This document shows, in pieces, positions 6,859-13,170 of a stretch of 13,170 nt of DNA. The stretch comes from Phycisphaeraceae bacterium (GTDB lineage Bacteria > Planctomycetota > Phycisphaerae > Phycisphaerales > Phycisphaeraceae). How positions within the stretch are numbered: the stretch's first letter is position 1; each line of letters begins with the position of its first letter. Made by a program: the position numbers and the translations under genes. The stretch spans positions 1 to 13,170 of the forward strand of contig JADZCW010000101.1 in assembly GCA_020851395.1 (NCBI GenBank), in the 5' to 3' direction. The notes beneath the pieces were generated by a model. It was not told where the DNA came from. It did not search any database and saw nothing but the letters and a program-made list of their open reading frames with translations.

Positions 6859-6864
6859 TAAGAT
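6859..6864 (+). promoter_or_regulatory. -10 box placed for a leaderless aminotransferase mRNA
   Basis: TAAGAT (4-5 of 6 to consensus) is followed by exactly 6 bases and the ATG at 6871, so transcription would begin at the A of the start codon. No Shine-Dalgarno site separates box and ATG, and no -35 box is evident. The geometry is identical to that at 12123-12135. Confidence 0.45.
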
Positions 6865-6870
6865 GTCCGC

Positions 6871-8292
6871 ATGCCCGCTCTACGTCACACACTCAGCGCT
6901 CGTCGCAATCGCCAGTTCTATCACTGGTGCCTGACGGAGAATCTGCCTTTCATGGTCGACGTCGGCCGGTCGCGCGGGGCGTACCTGGCGACGGTCGAGG
7001 GGCAGAAGATCCTGGACTTCGCCGGGTTCTACGGCAGCAAGTTCATCGGGCACAACCACCCGGGGCTGTACGAGAAGGCTTACGTCAAGCGCCTCGTCCA
7101 GGCGGCCAACAACAAGGCGCCCAATCCCGACTTCCTCACGCCCGAGTGCTTCGAGTTCTACCGCACGGCCTACGGACTGCCCCCGGCGGCGATGAAGGCG
7201 TCGCGCCATCGCGAGGTCTATGCGGTCAACTCCGGGGCCGAGGCGGTCGAGAACATGCTCAAGTACCTGATCGCCAAGTACAACGAGATCGCCGGCCGGC
7301 CCGACCGGCTCGAGCGGCGGCGGCTGATCTGCTTCCGGGGGTCGTTCCACGGGCGGACGGTCTTCGCCCTGTCGATCACCAACGTGGCCAGCCGGGTGAC
7401 GGTGCAGGACTTCCACCCGTTGTTCCAGTCGAGTCTGCTGGTGGATTTCCCCTCGGCCTGCTTCAGCGGGGCGGACAAGGGTGAGATGCGGCGCTACAAC
7501 GAAATGACGACGGAGCGCTCGCTCGAGCAGGTCCGCAGACACCTGCGCAAGCATGAGGCGGAGATCGTCGCGGCGATCATTGAGCCGATCCAGGGGGCCG
7601 GCGGGCACAATGTCGCCACGGACGAGTTCTTCACCGAACTTTCCGTGCTCGGGCGGAAGCACCAGGTCTTCATGGGCTTCGACGAGGTGCAGACAGGCAT
7701 GGGCGGTTCAGGCAAGCTCTACTACGTCGATCACCTCAAGCTCGCACGGCCGCCGCAGGCGGTGGCGGTGGCCAAGAAGATGGGCGTGGGCGTGGTGCAC
7801 ATGCTCGATCGCCTCAAGAGCGTGGGCGTGCTCGACTCGACGTGGGGCGGCCCGCTGGTGGACATGGTGAGGTTCGTGCAGGAATGGAAGATCGCCAGGC
7901 GTGAGAAACTCATCGCCGCGGCCGCGGCCAAAGGGATGCTGCTGCGGAAGGGCCTGCTGGAGCTGGAGGAGCGCTACCCGGACTGCCTGTTCAACGTGCG
8001 CGGCCGGGGGCTGATGCAGGGCTTTACCGTACTGCCGCACGACGACTCGGCGGCGCGGGACAGGCTTGTGGACTTGCTCCTCGAGTCGAAGCTGCTGCTG
8101 GTGCTCGGGGCGGGCCGGTCATCGGTGCGTCTGCGGCCGAACCTCAGCACGACGGAAGAGGACATCGGCCGGTTCCTGAACCTGCTGGGCAAGGGGCTGG
8201 CCGAATTTCAGCGAACGCGTCCGCGACGAGAGGCCCGACGCGCGGCGGAGCTGCGCGGCGGCAAGCTCGAGGCGTTGATGGCGGTCTCGTGA
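6871..8292 (+). CDS. lat: Class III aminotransferase, L-lysine 6-aminotransferase-like
   Basis: A PLP-dependent fold-type I transaminase of 473 residues. Visible motifs are NSGAEAVEN (120-128), where the cofactor phosphate is held; GSFHGRT (157-163) with the ring-stacking aromatic position; DEVQTG (271-276) with the Asp that contacts the pyridine nitrogen; the cofactor lysine in AKKMGVG (K302/K303 pair); and DSTWGG (322-327). The last two, with 'RGRGLMQGF' later on, match lysine epsilon-aminotransferase (LAT) better than ornithine or acetylornithine enzymes. LAT moves the epsilon-amino group of lysine to 2-oxoglutarate, giving a semialdehyde that cyclises. Substrate is inferred only. The C-terminus has a basic Arg-rich tail of about 25 residues. 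It starts 39 bases after nth without a Shine-Dalgarno site but with a suitably placed -10 box. No other lysine-pathway gene is near. Confidence 0.9.
   Translation: MPALRHTLSARRNRQFYHWCLTENLPFMVDVGRSRGAYLATVEGQKILDFAGFYGSKFIGHNHPGLYEKAYVKRLVQAANNKAPNPDFLTPECFEFYRTAYGLPPAAMKASRHREVYAVNSGAEAVENMLKYLIAKYNEIAGRPDRLERRRLICFRGSFHGRTVFALSITNVASRVTVQDFHPLFQSSLLVDFPSACFSGADKGEMRRYNEMTTERSLEQVRRHLRKHEAEIVAAIIEPIQGAGGHNVATDEFFTELSVLGRKHQVFMGFDEVQTGMGGSGKLYYVDHLKLARPPQAVAVAKKMGVGVVHMLDRLKSVGVLDSTWGGPLVDMVRFVQEWKIARREKLIAAAAAKGMLLRKGLLELEERYPDCLFNVRGRGLMQGFTVLPHDDSAARDRLVDLLLESKLLLVLGAGRSSVRLRPNLSTTEEDIGRFLNLLGKGLAEFQRTRPRREARRAAELRGGKLEALMAVS
7332..7341 (+). repeat. CTTCCGGGGG motif copy in the aminotransferase gene
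   Basis: An exact copy encoding C-F-R-G-S next to the GSFHGRT cofactor motif. It is therefore within conserved protein sequence. Confidence 0.45.
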
Positions 8293-8320
8293 CGCACTTT
8301 CAGCGGGTTTGTCGTGGTTT

Positions 8321-8339
8321 CCGAGGTGCGGTCCCTCGG
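8321..8339 (+). other. Short hairpin between lat-like gene and aldo/keto reductase
   Basis: CCGAGG (8321-8326) pairs with CCTCGG (8334-8339) around a 7-base loop. No T-run follows, so it is not a standard terminator. A weak -10-like TATGGT lies just after it (8349-8354). Confidence 0.3.
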
Positions 8340-8376
8340 ATCATCTGCTATGGTGTTGACCTTTCCAATCCATTCG

Positions 8377-8382
8377 AAGGAG
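8377..8382 (+). promoter_or_regulatory. Ribosome binding site of the aldo/keto reductase
   Basis: AAGGAG sits 6 bases before the ATG at 8389. This fixes that start and rules out the upstream in-frame ATG at 8314, which would add 25 residues unlike the family. Confidence 0.85.
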
Positions 8383-8388
8383 AAGCGG

Positions 8389-9372
8389 ATGCAGTACGTC
8401 AAGCTCGGCAAGGCGGGCCTTCAGGTCAGTCGGCTCTGCCTGGGAACGATGAATTTCGGCCCGACCACGCCCGAGGGCGAGGCCCACAAGATCATGGACA
8501 AGGCGCTCGAGGCCGGGGTCAATTTCTTCGACACGGCCAACGGCTACGGCTCGGAGATCCGCCACGGCCTGACGGAGGAGATCATCGGCAACTGGTTCGC
8601 GCTTGGCGGGGTGCGACGCGAGCGCGTGATCATCGCCACCAAGGTCTTCTGCCCGATGGACCCCAAGTGGGCCCCGAACAAGAGCGGCCTGTCGGCCCGG
8701 CACATCCGCGAACAGGTCGACGCGAGTCTGCGGCGGCTCAAGGTCGACTACATCGACCTGTACCAGATGCACCACGTCTCGCGCGGCACACCGGTGGAGG
8801 AGGCGCTGCAGACCTTCGAGATCCTCGTGCGGCAGGGCAAGGTGCTCTACATCGGCTCGAGCAACTTCGCCGGCTGGCACATCACGCAGTACGCCGAGCA
8901 GGCGGCCAAGCGGAACTTCGTGGGGCTGGTCAGCGAGCAGAGCCACTACAACCTCGTGCAGCGGTCGGTCGAGGCCGAGGTGCTGCCGGCCTGCCGGTAT
9001 TACAACGTGGGCATGATCTGCTGGAGCCCGCTCGGCGGCGGGCTGCTCGGCGGGGTGCTCAAGAAGCTCACCGAGGGCCGACGGTCGAATGAGTGGATCC
9101 AGAAGCAGGTCGAGGCGAATCGACCCAAGCTCGAGGCGTACGAGAAGCTCTGCGCGGACATCAACGCCGAGCCGGCGCACGTGGCGCTGGCGTGGCTGCT
9201 GTCGCGGCCGGGCGTGGTGGCGCCGATCATCGGGCCGCGGACGCTGACGCAGCTCGAGGCGTCGCTGCCCGCGGCGGAGCTCAAGCTCAGCGACGAGACG
9301 CTCAAGAAGCTCGACGAGATCTGGCCAAGCCCCTCGGGCGGCAAGGAAGGCCCCGAGGCCTGGGCGTGGTGA
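8389..9372 (+). CDS. Aldo/keto reductase
   Basis: An NAD(P)H-dependent oxidoreductase of 327 residues with the TIM-barrel AKR pattern. The catalytic tetrad can be read as Asp48 and Tyr53 (FFDTANGYG), Lys85 (ATKVF) and His128 (YQMHH). GSSNF (156-160), SEQSHYNL (182-189) and SPLGGGLL (213-220) follow in the expected order. GPRTLTQLE (282-290) near the C-terminus is the cofactor phosphate-binding segment. The layout resembles the Kv-beta/YajO-like AKR branch acting on small aldehydes or ketones, but the substrate cannot be read from sequence. Start fixed by AAGGAG. It lies about 97 bases after the aminotransferase and ends at a strong terminator, so it is either the last gene of that unit or a single-gene unit. 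Confidence 0.95.
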   Translation: MQYVKLGKAGLQVSRLCLGTMNFGPTTPEGEAHKIMDKALEAGVNFFDTANGYGSEIRHGLTEEIIGNWFALGGVRRERVIIATKVFCPMDPKWAPNKSGLSARHIREQVDASLRRLKVDYIDLYQMHHVSRGTPVEEALQTFEILVRQGKVLYIGSSNFAGWHITQYAEQAAKRNFVGLVSEQSHYNLVQRSVEAEVLPACRYYNVGMICWSPLGGGLLGGVLKKLTEGRRSNEWIQKQVEANRPKLEAYEKLCADINAEPAHVALAWLLSRPGVVAPIIGPRTLTQLEASLPAAELKLSDETLKKLDEIWPSPSGGKEGPEAWAW

Positions 9373-9397
9373 GACCGTCAACCCGCAAGTTACGATC

Positions 9398-9431
9398 AGG
9401 ACGGAGCACGAGGCTCCGTCCTTTTTCTTTT
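9398..9431 (+). terminator. Strong intrinsic terminator after the aldo/keto reductase
   Basis: GGACGGAGC (9399-9407) pairs perfectly with GCTCCGTCC (9413-9421) around a 5-base loop, with one further A-T pair outside. TTTTTCTTTT follows at once. The arrangement is 26 bases after the stop codon. Confidence 0.93.
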
Positions 9432-9451
9432 GCACCATCGCGCTTTGACCA

Positions 9452-9480
9452 TTGAAACCGCCTCGCCGGGTGTCTATAAG
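9452..9480 (+). promoter_or_regulatory. Sigma70-type promoter of the PAC2-family gene
   Basis: TTGAAA (9452-9457) and TATAAG (9475-9480), each 5 of 6 to consensus, are separated by exactly 17 bases. A start near 9487 gives a leader of about 56 bases before the ATG at 9543, with GGAG at 9533-9536. It lies between a strong terminator and the gene, so it is well placed. Confidence 0.75.
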
Positions 9481-9542
9481 GCAGGAGCGAAGCGCACCGG
9501 GGCCGCATCGGTTCGTCGGGCGCTTGCGCATCGGAGTCCCCC

Positions 9543-10412
9543 ATGCTGCCCAAGCAGGTCCGTCTACTGGCTGCGCCGGCGCTCGAGAGTGCGCGGATGG
9601 TGATCGCCTTCAGCGGCTGGATGGACGGGGGCGAGGCCTCGACCGGCACGGTCGAGCACCTGGTCGAGGCGCTCGGGGCGGAGGAACTGGCTGAGCTCGA
9701 GAGCGACGAGTTTTATCTCTGGAGCTTCCCGGGCTCGATGGAGGTCGCGTCGCTGTTCCGCCCGCACGTGCGGGTCGAGCAGGGACTGATCGACGAGCTG
9801 GACCTGCCGACGGGGCGGTTCTATTACGACATGGCCCATCACCTGATCCTCTTCGCGGGGCGAGAGCCGAACCTGCGCTGGCCGCTGTTCGCCGACTGCC
9901 TGCTGTCGCTGGGCCAGCGGTTCGGGGTCAAGGCGCTGTATTTCGTCGGGAGCGTGGGCGGGGCGGTGCCGCACACGCGCGAGCCGCGACTGTTCGCATC
10001 GGTGTCGGACGCGACGTTCAAGTCCGAGCTGGAAAAGACCGGCCTGCGATTCATCGACTACGAGGGGCCGGCGAGCATCGCGACGTATCTGTGCAGGCTG
10101 GCGCCGGAGCGCGGGATGCGGATGGCCAACCTCGTGGCCGAGGTGCCGGCCTACATCCAGGGGCGGAACGTGCGGTCGATCGAGTCAATGGTCCGCAAGC
10201 TCGGGCAGGTGCTGGGCCTGTCGCTGGACCTCGAGGAGATGCGCACGGCCAGCGACGAGCTCGAGCATCGCCTGAGCGAGGCCGTCAAGGAGCGTCCCGA
10301 GCTGCGGGAGCTGATCGAGAAGCTCGAGAGCGACTACGACAACGACGTGTTCAACACGCAGATGGGCGACTTCAAGCAATGGCTCGAGGCGAAGGGGCTC
10401 CGGCTGGACTGA
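9543..10412 (+). CDS. PAC2-family (proteasome-assembly-chaperone-2-like) protein
   Basis: A soluble 289-residue protein of the PAC2 family, named after a eukaryotic proteasome assembly chaperone but also found in archaea and many bacteria, where the role is unclear. Seen here: 'IAFSGWMDGGEASTGT' (21-36) matches the family opening, 'GREPNLRW' (106-113) the central strand, and 'VPHTREP' (142-148) the signature after a glycine-rich turn. The C-terminal 60 residues form a charged, probably helical region. The bacterial function and ligand are unknown, and no proteasome gene is in the window. It has its own promoter and a GGAG ribosome site, and stands as a single-gene unit converging on guaA 38 bases away. 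Confidence 0.93.
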   Translation: MLPKQVRLLAAPALESARMVIAFSGWMDGGEASTGTVEHLVEALGAEELAELESDEFYLWSFPGSMEVASLFRPHVRVEQGLIDELDLPTGRFYYDMAHHLILFAGREPNLRWPLFADCLLSLGQRFGVKALYFVGSVGGAVPHTREPRLFASVSDATFKSELEKTGLRFIDYEGPASIATYLCRLAPERGMRMANLVAEVPAYIQGRNVRSIESMVRKLGQVLGLSLDLEEMRTASDELEHRLSEAVKERPELRELIEKLESDYDNDVFNTQMGDFKQWLEAKGLRLD

Positions 10413-10433
10413 GTATCAGAACCACCAACTCAG

Positions 10434-10443
10434 CTTCCGGGGG
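10434..10443 (+). repeat. CTTCCGGGGG motif copy in the convergent intergenic gap
   Basis: An exact copy in the 38-base gap between the PAC2-family gene and guaA. It is the only noncoding copy in the window and is preceded by CTCAG, like the copies at 833 and 2672. Neither gene has a recognisable terminator here. Confidence 0.55.
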
Positions 10444-10450
10444 CCGGGGA

Positions 10451-12067
10451 TTATTCCCACTCGATCGTGGCCGGCGGTTTGCTCGAGATGTCGTAGACCA
10501 CTCGGTTGACGCCGCGGACCTCGTTGATGATGCGGTTGCTGATCGTCGCCAGCACGTCGTAGGGGATGCGGGCCCAGTCGGCGGTCATGAAGTCCTGGGT
10601 CTCGACGGCTCGTACGGCGATGACGCTCTCGTACGTCCGGCCGTCGCCCATCACGCCCACAGCCTTGACCGGCAGCAGCACGGCGAAGACCTGCGAGGTT
10701 TTGCGGTAGAGGCTGTTGGCCACGATCTCTTCAAGGAGGATCTCGTCGGCGTCGCGGAGCAGGTCGAGCTTTTCGCGGGTGATCGGGCCGAGGACGCGCA
10801 CGGCCAGACCCGGGCCGGGGAAAGGGTGACGCCAGACGAGCTGCTCGGGCAGGCCCAGCACCTGGCCTAGTTTGCGGACCTCATCCTTGAACAGGCTGCG
10901 CAGGGGCTCGATGAGCTCGAAGCCCAGTTCGGCGGGCAGACCGCCGACGTTGTGGTGGAGCTTGATGTTGGCCGCGGCGCCGGAATACCCGTGGCCGGAC
11001 TCGATCACGTCGGGGTAGAGCGTGCCCTGGGCGAGGTAATGGGCGTTGGGGATGTCGCTGCTGGCGTGCTTGAAGACTTCGATGAAGCGGTGGCCGATGC
11101 GCTTTCGCTTCTCCTGCGGGTCGTCGATGCCGGCCAGGTCGCCGAGGAATTCCTTGGAGGCGTCGATGACGCGCAGGTCGATGTCGAAGTGCCCTCGGAA
11201 GGTCGTCTCGACGAGTTCGCGTTCGTTCTTACGCAGGAGGCCGTTGTCGACGAAGATGCAGGTCAGCTGCTTGCCGATGGCCTTGGCGAGCATGGCGGCG
11301 ACGACGGAGGAATCCACGCCCCCGGAGAGGCCGCAGACCACGCGGGAGTTGCCGACCCGTTGGCGGATCTGCTGGACCTGCGTCTCGAGGAAGTGGGCCA
11401 TCTGCCAGGAGCCCTCGCAGGCGCAGATGTTCAGGAGGAAGTTGCGAAGGATCTCGACGCCGTGGGGCGTGTGGGTGACCTCGGGGTGGAACTGCACGCC
11501 GTAGAAAGGCTTGTCTTTGTGCTTGACGGCGGCGACGGGGCAGGTGTTCGTGGCGGCCAGGGGGATGAAGGCGGGGGGGAGTTCCTGGACCTGATCGCCG
11601 TGGCTCATCCAGACGGTGGTCTTTTCGGGGAGGCTGCTGAGCAGACTTCCGGGGGATTGGCTTCCGGGGGTGATGCGGAGGGACGTGCCGCCGTACTCGC
11701 GGGCGTGAGCGTTCTTGACCTTGGCGCCCAGGAGTTCGCAGCCGATCTGCATGCCGTAGCAGATGCCCAGCACGGGCACGCCGAGCTCGAAGAGGCGCGG
11801 ATCACAGCGCGGGGCGCCCTGTTCATACACGCTGGCGGGGCCGCCGGAGAGGATGATGCCTTTGGGCTTCATCGCAGCCAGTTCATCCACGGGGATGTCG
11901 TGGCGGACCAGGACGCTGAACACGCCGCACTCGCGGACGCGGCGGGCGATGAGCTGGACGTATTGCGAGCCGAAGTCCAGGACGGGCACGACCTCGTTGC
12001 CGGCCACCTGAGCGGCCAGATCGTCCAGGGGCTGCGGGGCGGTGGCGGTTGGAGGGGCTTGGGTCAT
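10451..12067 (-). CDS. guaA: GMP synthase (glutamine-hydrolysing)
   Basis: Converts XMP to GMP using ATP and glutamine, the last step of guanine nucleotide synthesis, in the cytosol. At 538 residues it has both parts. The class I amidotransferase has Cys103 in GICYGMQ and His194/Glu196 in QFHPEV. The ATP pyrophosphatase has the P-loop SGGVDSS at 248-254. The conserved dimerisation domain ends in the typical IEWE. An extra N-terminal stretch of about 25 residues precedes the usual VLDFGSQY. Between REYGGTSLRI and VWMSHGD there is a small insertion, PGSQSPGS (about 134-141), made by a 15-bp tandem repeat of the CCCCCGGAAG motif. An AGGAC-type ribosome site precedes ATG. It is divergent from the following gene. 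Confidence 0.98.
   Translation of the reverse strand: MTQAPPTATAPQPLDDLAAQVAGNEVVPVLDFGSQYVQLIARRVRECGVFSVLVRHDIPVDELAAMKPKGIILSGGPASVYEQGAPRCDPRLFELGVPVLGICYGMQIGCELLGAKVKNAHAREYGGTSLRITPGSQSPGSLLSSLPEKTTVWMSHGDQVQELPPAFIPLAATNTCPVAAVKHKDKPFYGVQFHPEVTHTPHGVEILRNFLLNICACEGSWQMAHFLETQVQQIRQRVGNSRVVCGLSGGVDSSVVAAMLAKAIGKQLTCIFVDNGLLRKNERELVETTFRGHFDIDLRVIDASKEFLGDLAGIDDPQEKRKRIGHRFIEVFKHASSDIPNAHYLAQGTLYPDVIESGHGYSGAAANIKLHHNVGGLPAELGFELIEPLRSLFKDEVRKLGQVLGLPEQLVWRHPFPGPGLAVRVLGPITREKLDLLRDADEILLEEIVANSLYRKTSQVFAVLLPVKAVGVMGDGRTYESVIAVRAVETQDFMTADWARIPYDVLATISNRIINEVRGVNRVVYDISSKPPATIEWE
11646..11670 (+). repeat. Tandem CTTCCGGGGG pair within guaA
   Basis: Two exact copies, 11646-11655 and 11661-11670, have a 15-base period. 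Read on the minus strand they encode PGS-QS-PGS in a surface loop of the amidotransferase domain where other GMP synthases have a short variable loop. The motif is on the plus strand although guaA is on the minus strand. Confidence 0.65.
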
Positions 12068-12102
12068 GGGTCGGTCCTGCCGTTGGGCCGGTGCAAAGGG
12101 GC

Positions 12103-12108
12103 ATCATA
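12103..12108 (-). promoter_or_regulatory. Possible -10 box of guaA
   Basis: On the minus strand GCTATGAT (TATGAT, 5 of 6) lies about 35 bases before the guaA ATG. The -35 region is unclear. It shares a 67-base divergent gap with the -10 box of the opposite gene. Confidence 0.35.
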
Positions 12109-12122
12109 GCAGGCCAGGCGCG

Positions 12123-12128
12123 TACAAT
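12123..12128 (+). promoter_or_regulatory. -10 box placed for a leaderless mRNA
   Basis: TACAAT (5 of 6) is followed by exactly 6 bases and ATG 12135, so the transcript would begin at the start codon. No ribosome site or -35 box is visible. It matches the geometry before the aminotransferase (TAAGAT, 6 bases, ATG). Confidence 0.55.
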
Positions 12129-12134
12129 CCCTGC

Positions 12135-12947
12135 ATGGCTCGGCGGGCTTTTTTCACTGTGGTGATGCTGGTCCTGGCGGTGGGCTCTCCCGCCCAACCG
12201 GCCGGTCTGGAACCTTCTGAGGCCGAGCAACTTGGCTCGGCGGTGGACCGCTCGGCCCGGCTGGATGAGGCGGCGATCTACCCACTGCTGCGACGGGCGG
12301 TGGCGGCACCCGCCGTCGAGGCTCCACCCGAGGCGGACGTCGCGGCGTTGATGGCGAATCCGGGGAACCATCGCGGTGAGCTCTGCCGGATCAGCGGGCG
12401 TCTGGCGGCCATGCCCCGGCCGGTGGGTGAGATGGCTCAGCCCGGGCCGTGGGATGGCAAGCTCACGCAGTGGGTGCTGATGTCCGTTGGCGAAGACGTG
12501 CCGGTGATCGTCTACGTCGCGGGCGACACGGCCTGGGGCGACCTGTGGCCGGGCCGGCGGGTGTCGTTCGCCGGATGGTTCTACAAGATCTGGAGCACGC
12601 CGGACCTTGAGGGGCGGACGCGGGATTACCTGGCATTCGTCGCCCCGGCGGCGTCGATGAATGTGCCAGTTGAACCGAAGTCGCGCGGAGGGTCGTGGCT
12701 GGCGCTGCCGGCGCTGGCGGTGCTGATCGTGGGCGTGTTGGCCCTGCGGCGTTACGCGGGATCGTGGGCGCGAGGCTCTAAACGGACCCCGCCGCCACCG
12801 GATGCCTCCACGCTGACGGGGTATGATCACGGTCTGCCGGCCGAACCCGCGGCGGCGCTGGCGGAGCTCGAGCGCCGCCGGCAAGAACAAGGCTCAACCA
12901 CGAAGGAACCAGGCTCTTCTACGGATCCCAACGATGCCGACCGTTGA
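12135..12947 (+). CDS. Signal-peptide and membrane-anchored protein, function unknown
   Basis: A 270-residue protein I cannot name. It begins with a hydrophobic N-terminus (ARR, then FFTVVMLVLAVG to about residue 20) that looks like a signal peptide or anchor. A domain at about 70-172 follows (NPGNHRGELCRISGRL ... VIVYVAG ... GRRVSFAGWFYKIW); the run of short strands suggests an OB-like barrel (inference). A single hydrophobic helix at about 188-206 is followed by a basic stretch (RRYAGSWARGSKR) and a long disordered, charged tail. The domain is therefore probably outside and the tail in the cytoplasm. The ATG at 12135 is chosen because a -10 box places transcription at it and because upstream in-frame codons would run over the guaA promoter. 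It overlaps aroB by 14 bases. Alternative: a lipoprotein-free accessory protein typical of planctomycetes. Confidence 0.8.
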   Translation: MARRAFFTVVMLVLAVGSPAQPAGLEPSEAEQLGSAVDRSARLDEAAIYPLLRRAVAAPAVEAPPEADVAALMANPGNHRGELCRISGRLAAMPRPVGEMAQPGPWDGKLTQWVLMSVGEDVPVIVYVAGDTAWGDLWPGRRVSFAGWFYKIWSTPDLEGRTRDYLAFVAPAASMNVPVEPKSRGGSWLALPALAVLIVGVLALRRYAGSWARGSKRTPPPPDASTLTGYDHGLPAEPAAALAELERRRQEQGSTTKEPGSSTDPNDADR

Positions 12948-13170
12948 CCTGACCCTGCCGTACCATCGCTATCAGATCCACGTCGAGCCGGGCCTGCTGG
13001 GCAAGCTCGGGCCGCTGGTCAAAACCGTTGCGCCGCATCACCACTGCGCGGTCTTCGCTGATTCCGCCGTCGAGGCTCGCTTCGGGCCGACGGCGGGCCA
13101 GTCGCTCAAGGATGCCGGGTACGGCGTGATCTTGTCGAGCGTCGAGGCCGGCGAGAGCCACAAGAACCTC
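12934..13170 (+). CDS. aroB: 3-dehydroquinate synthase, N-terminal part (cut by window end)
   Basis: AroB makes 3-dehydroquinate from DAHP, the second step of the shikimate pathway, using NAD and a divalent metal. Only 79 residues are visible. They show the typical opening strand (VDLTLPYHRYQIHVEPGLL) with the GLL-x-x-LG turn, then a Rossmann-like strand (HHHCAVFADSAV) and 'VEAGESHKNL', corresponding to the usual 'GE.SKTL' near the NAD site (His in place of Ser is a small change). The ATG at 12934 overlaps the 3' end of the upstream gene by 14 bases, so the two are likely co-translated. Catalytic residues lie beyond the window. Confidence 0.9.
   Translation, partial: MPTVDLTLPYHRYQIHVEPGLLGKLGPLVKTVAPHHHCAVFADSAVEARFGPTAGQSLKDAGYGVILSSVEAGESHKNL

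Noticed and set aside
9445..9450. TTGACC as -35 for the PAC2 promoter
   Set aside because: Its spacing to TATAAG is 24 bases; TTGAAA at 9452-9457 gives the ideal 17.
8341..9531. 396-codon minus-strand frame opposite the aldo/keto reductase
   Set aside because: Runs across the gene and its strong terminator; Arg/Leu-rich shadow with no recognisable motif.
10952..12109. 385-codon plus-strand frame opposite guaA
   Set aside because: GuaA on the minus strand is unmistakable to its IEWE end; the plus frame is an Asp/Gly/Val-rich antisense shadow.
12886..12930. Possible tandem of AAGGCTC/CAGGCTC in the tail of the orphan gene
   Set aside because: Only a few bases match and the tail is disordered Ser/Thr/Pro sequence; too weak to call a repeat.

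Overview
This window comes from a GC-rich bacterial chromosome, roughly two thirds G+C by eye. A planctomycete, perhaps of the Phycisphaerae type, is the best guess. The clues are a multi-pass membrane protein with an N-terminal two-CxxC zinc ribbon of a style common in that group, a PAC2-family protein, and housekeeping genes scattered among orphan genes. This assignment is inference, because there is no rRNA or other marker here.

Layout. Bases 1-2874 hold most of mutS (mismatch repair ATPase; its start lies just outside the window), with three low-complexity insertions in predicted loops. A convergent zinc-ribbon membrane protein (2865-3863, minus) overlaps its stop. Bases 3864-4686 carry no convincing gene. 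About 3870-4430 of this is strikingly AT-rich (40% G+C by hand count of 3901-4380). Its right half holds a 14-bp long-range helix, an H-type pseudoknot and a terminator-like hairpin, all consistent with a plus-strand structured RNA. Next comes a tight plus-strand operon (4687-6831): ferredoxin-NADP reductase (fpr), a four-helix DUF4149/TMEM205-like membrane protein, and endonuclease III (nth). A class III aminotransferase resembling L-lysine 6-aminotransferase follows (6871-8292), apparently leaderless. An aldo/keto reductase (8389-9372) ends at a strong intrinsic terminator. A PAC2-family gene (9543-10412) has its own promoter. It converges on guaA (GMP synthase, 10451-12067, minus). Divergent from guaA is a secreted or membrane-anchored protein of unknown function (12135-12947), which overlaps the start of aroB (3-dehydroquinate synthase, cut by the window end).

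How the genes relate. Most are housekeeping functions: DNA repair (mutS, nth), redox (fpr, aldo/keto reductase), purine synthesis (guaA), the shikimate pathway (aroB) and amino-acid metabolism (lat-like). They do not form one pathway. Only fpr-membrane protein-nth, and the anchored protein-aroB pair, are close enough to be called operons.

The most unusual signals lie below gene level. They are the RNA-like structures in the AT-rich island; a heptamer-built inverted repeat inserted in frame in mutS; a 10-base motif, CTTCCGGGGG, found eight times and always on the plus strand, often inside loop insertions; and two genes whose -10 boxes sit at the exact distance expected for leaderless mRNAs.
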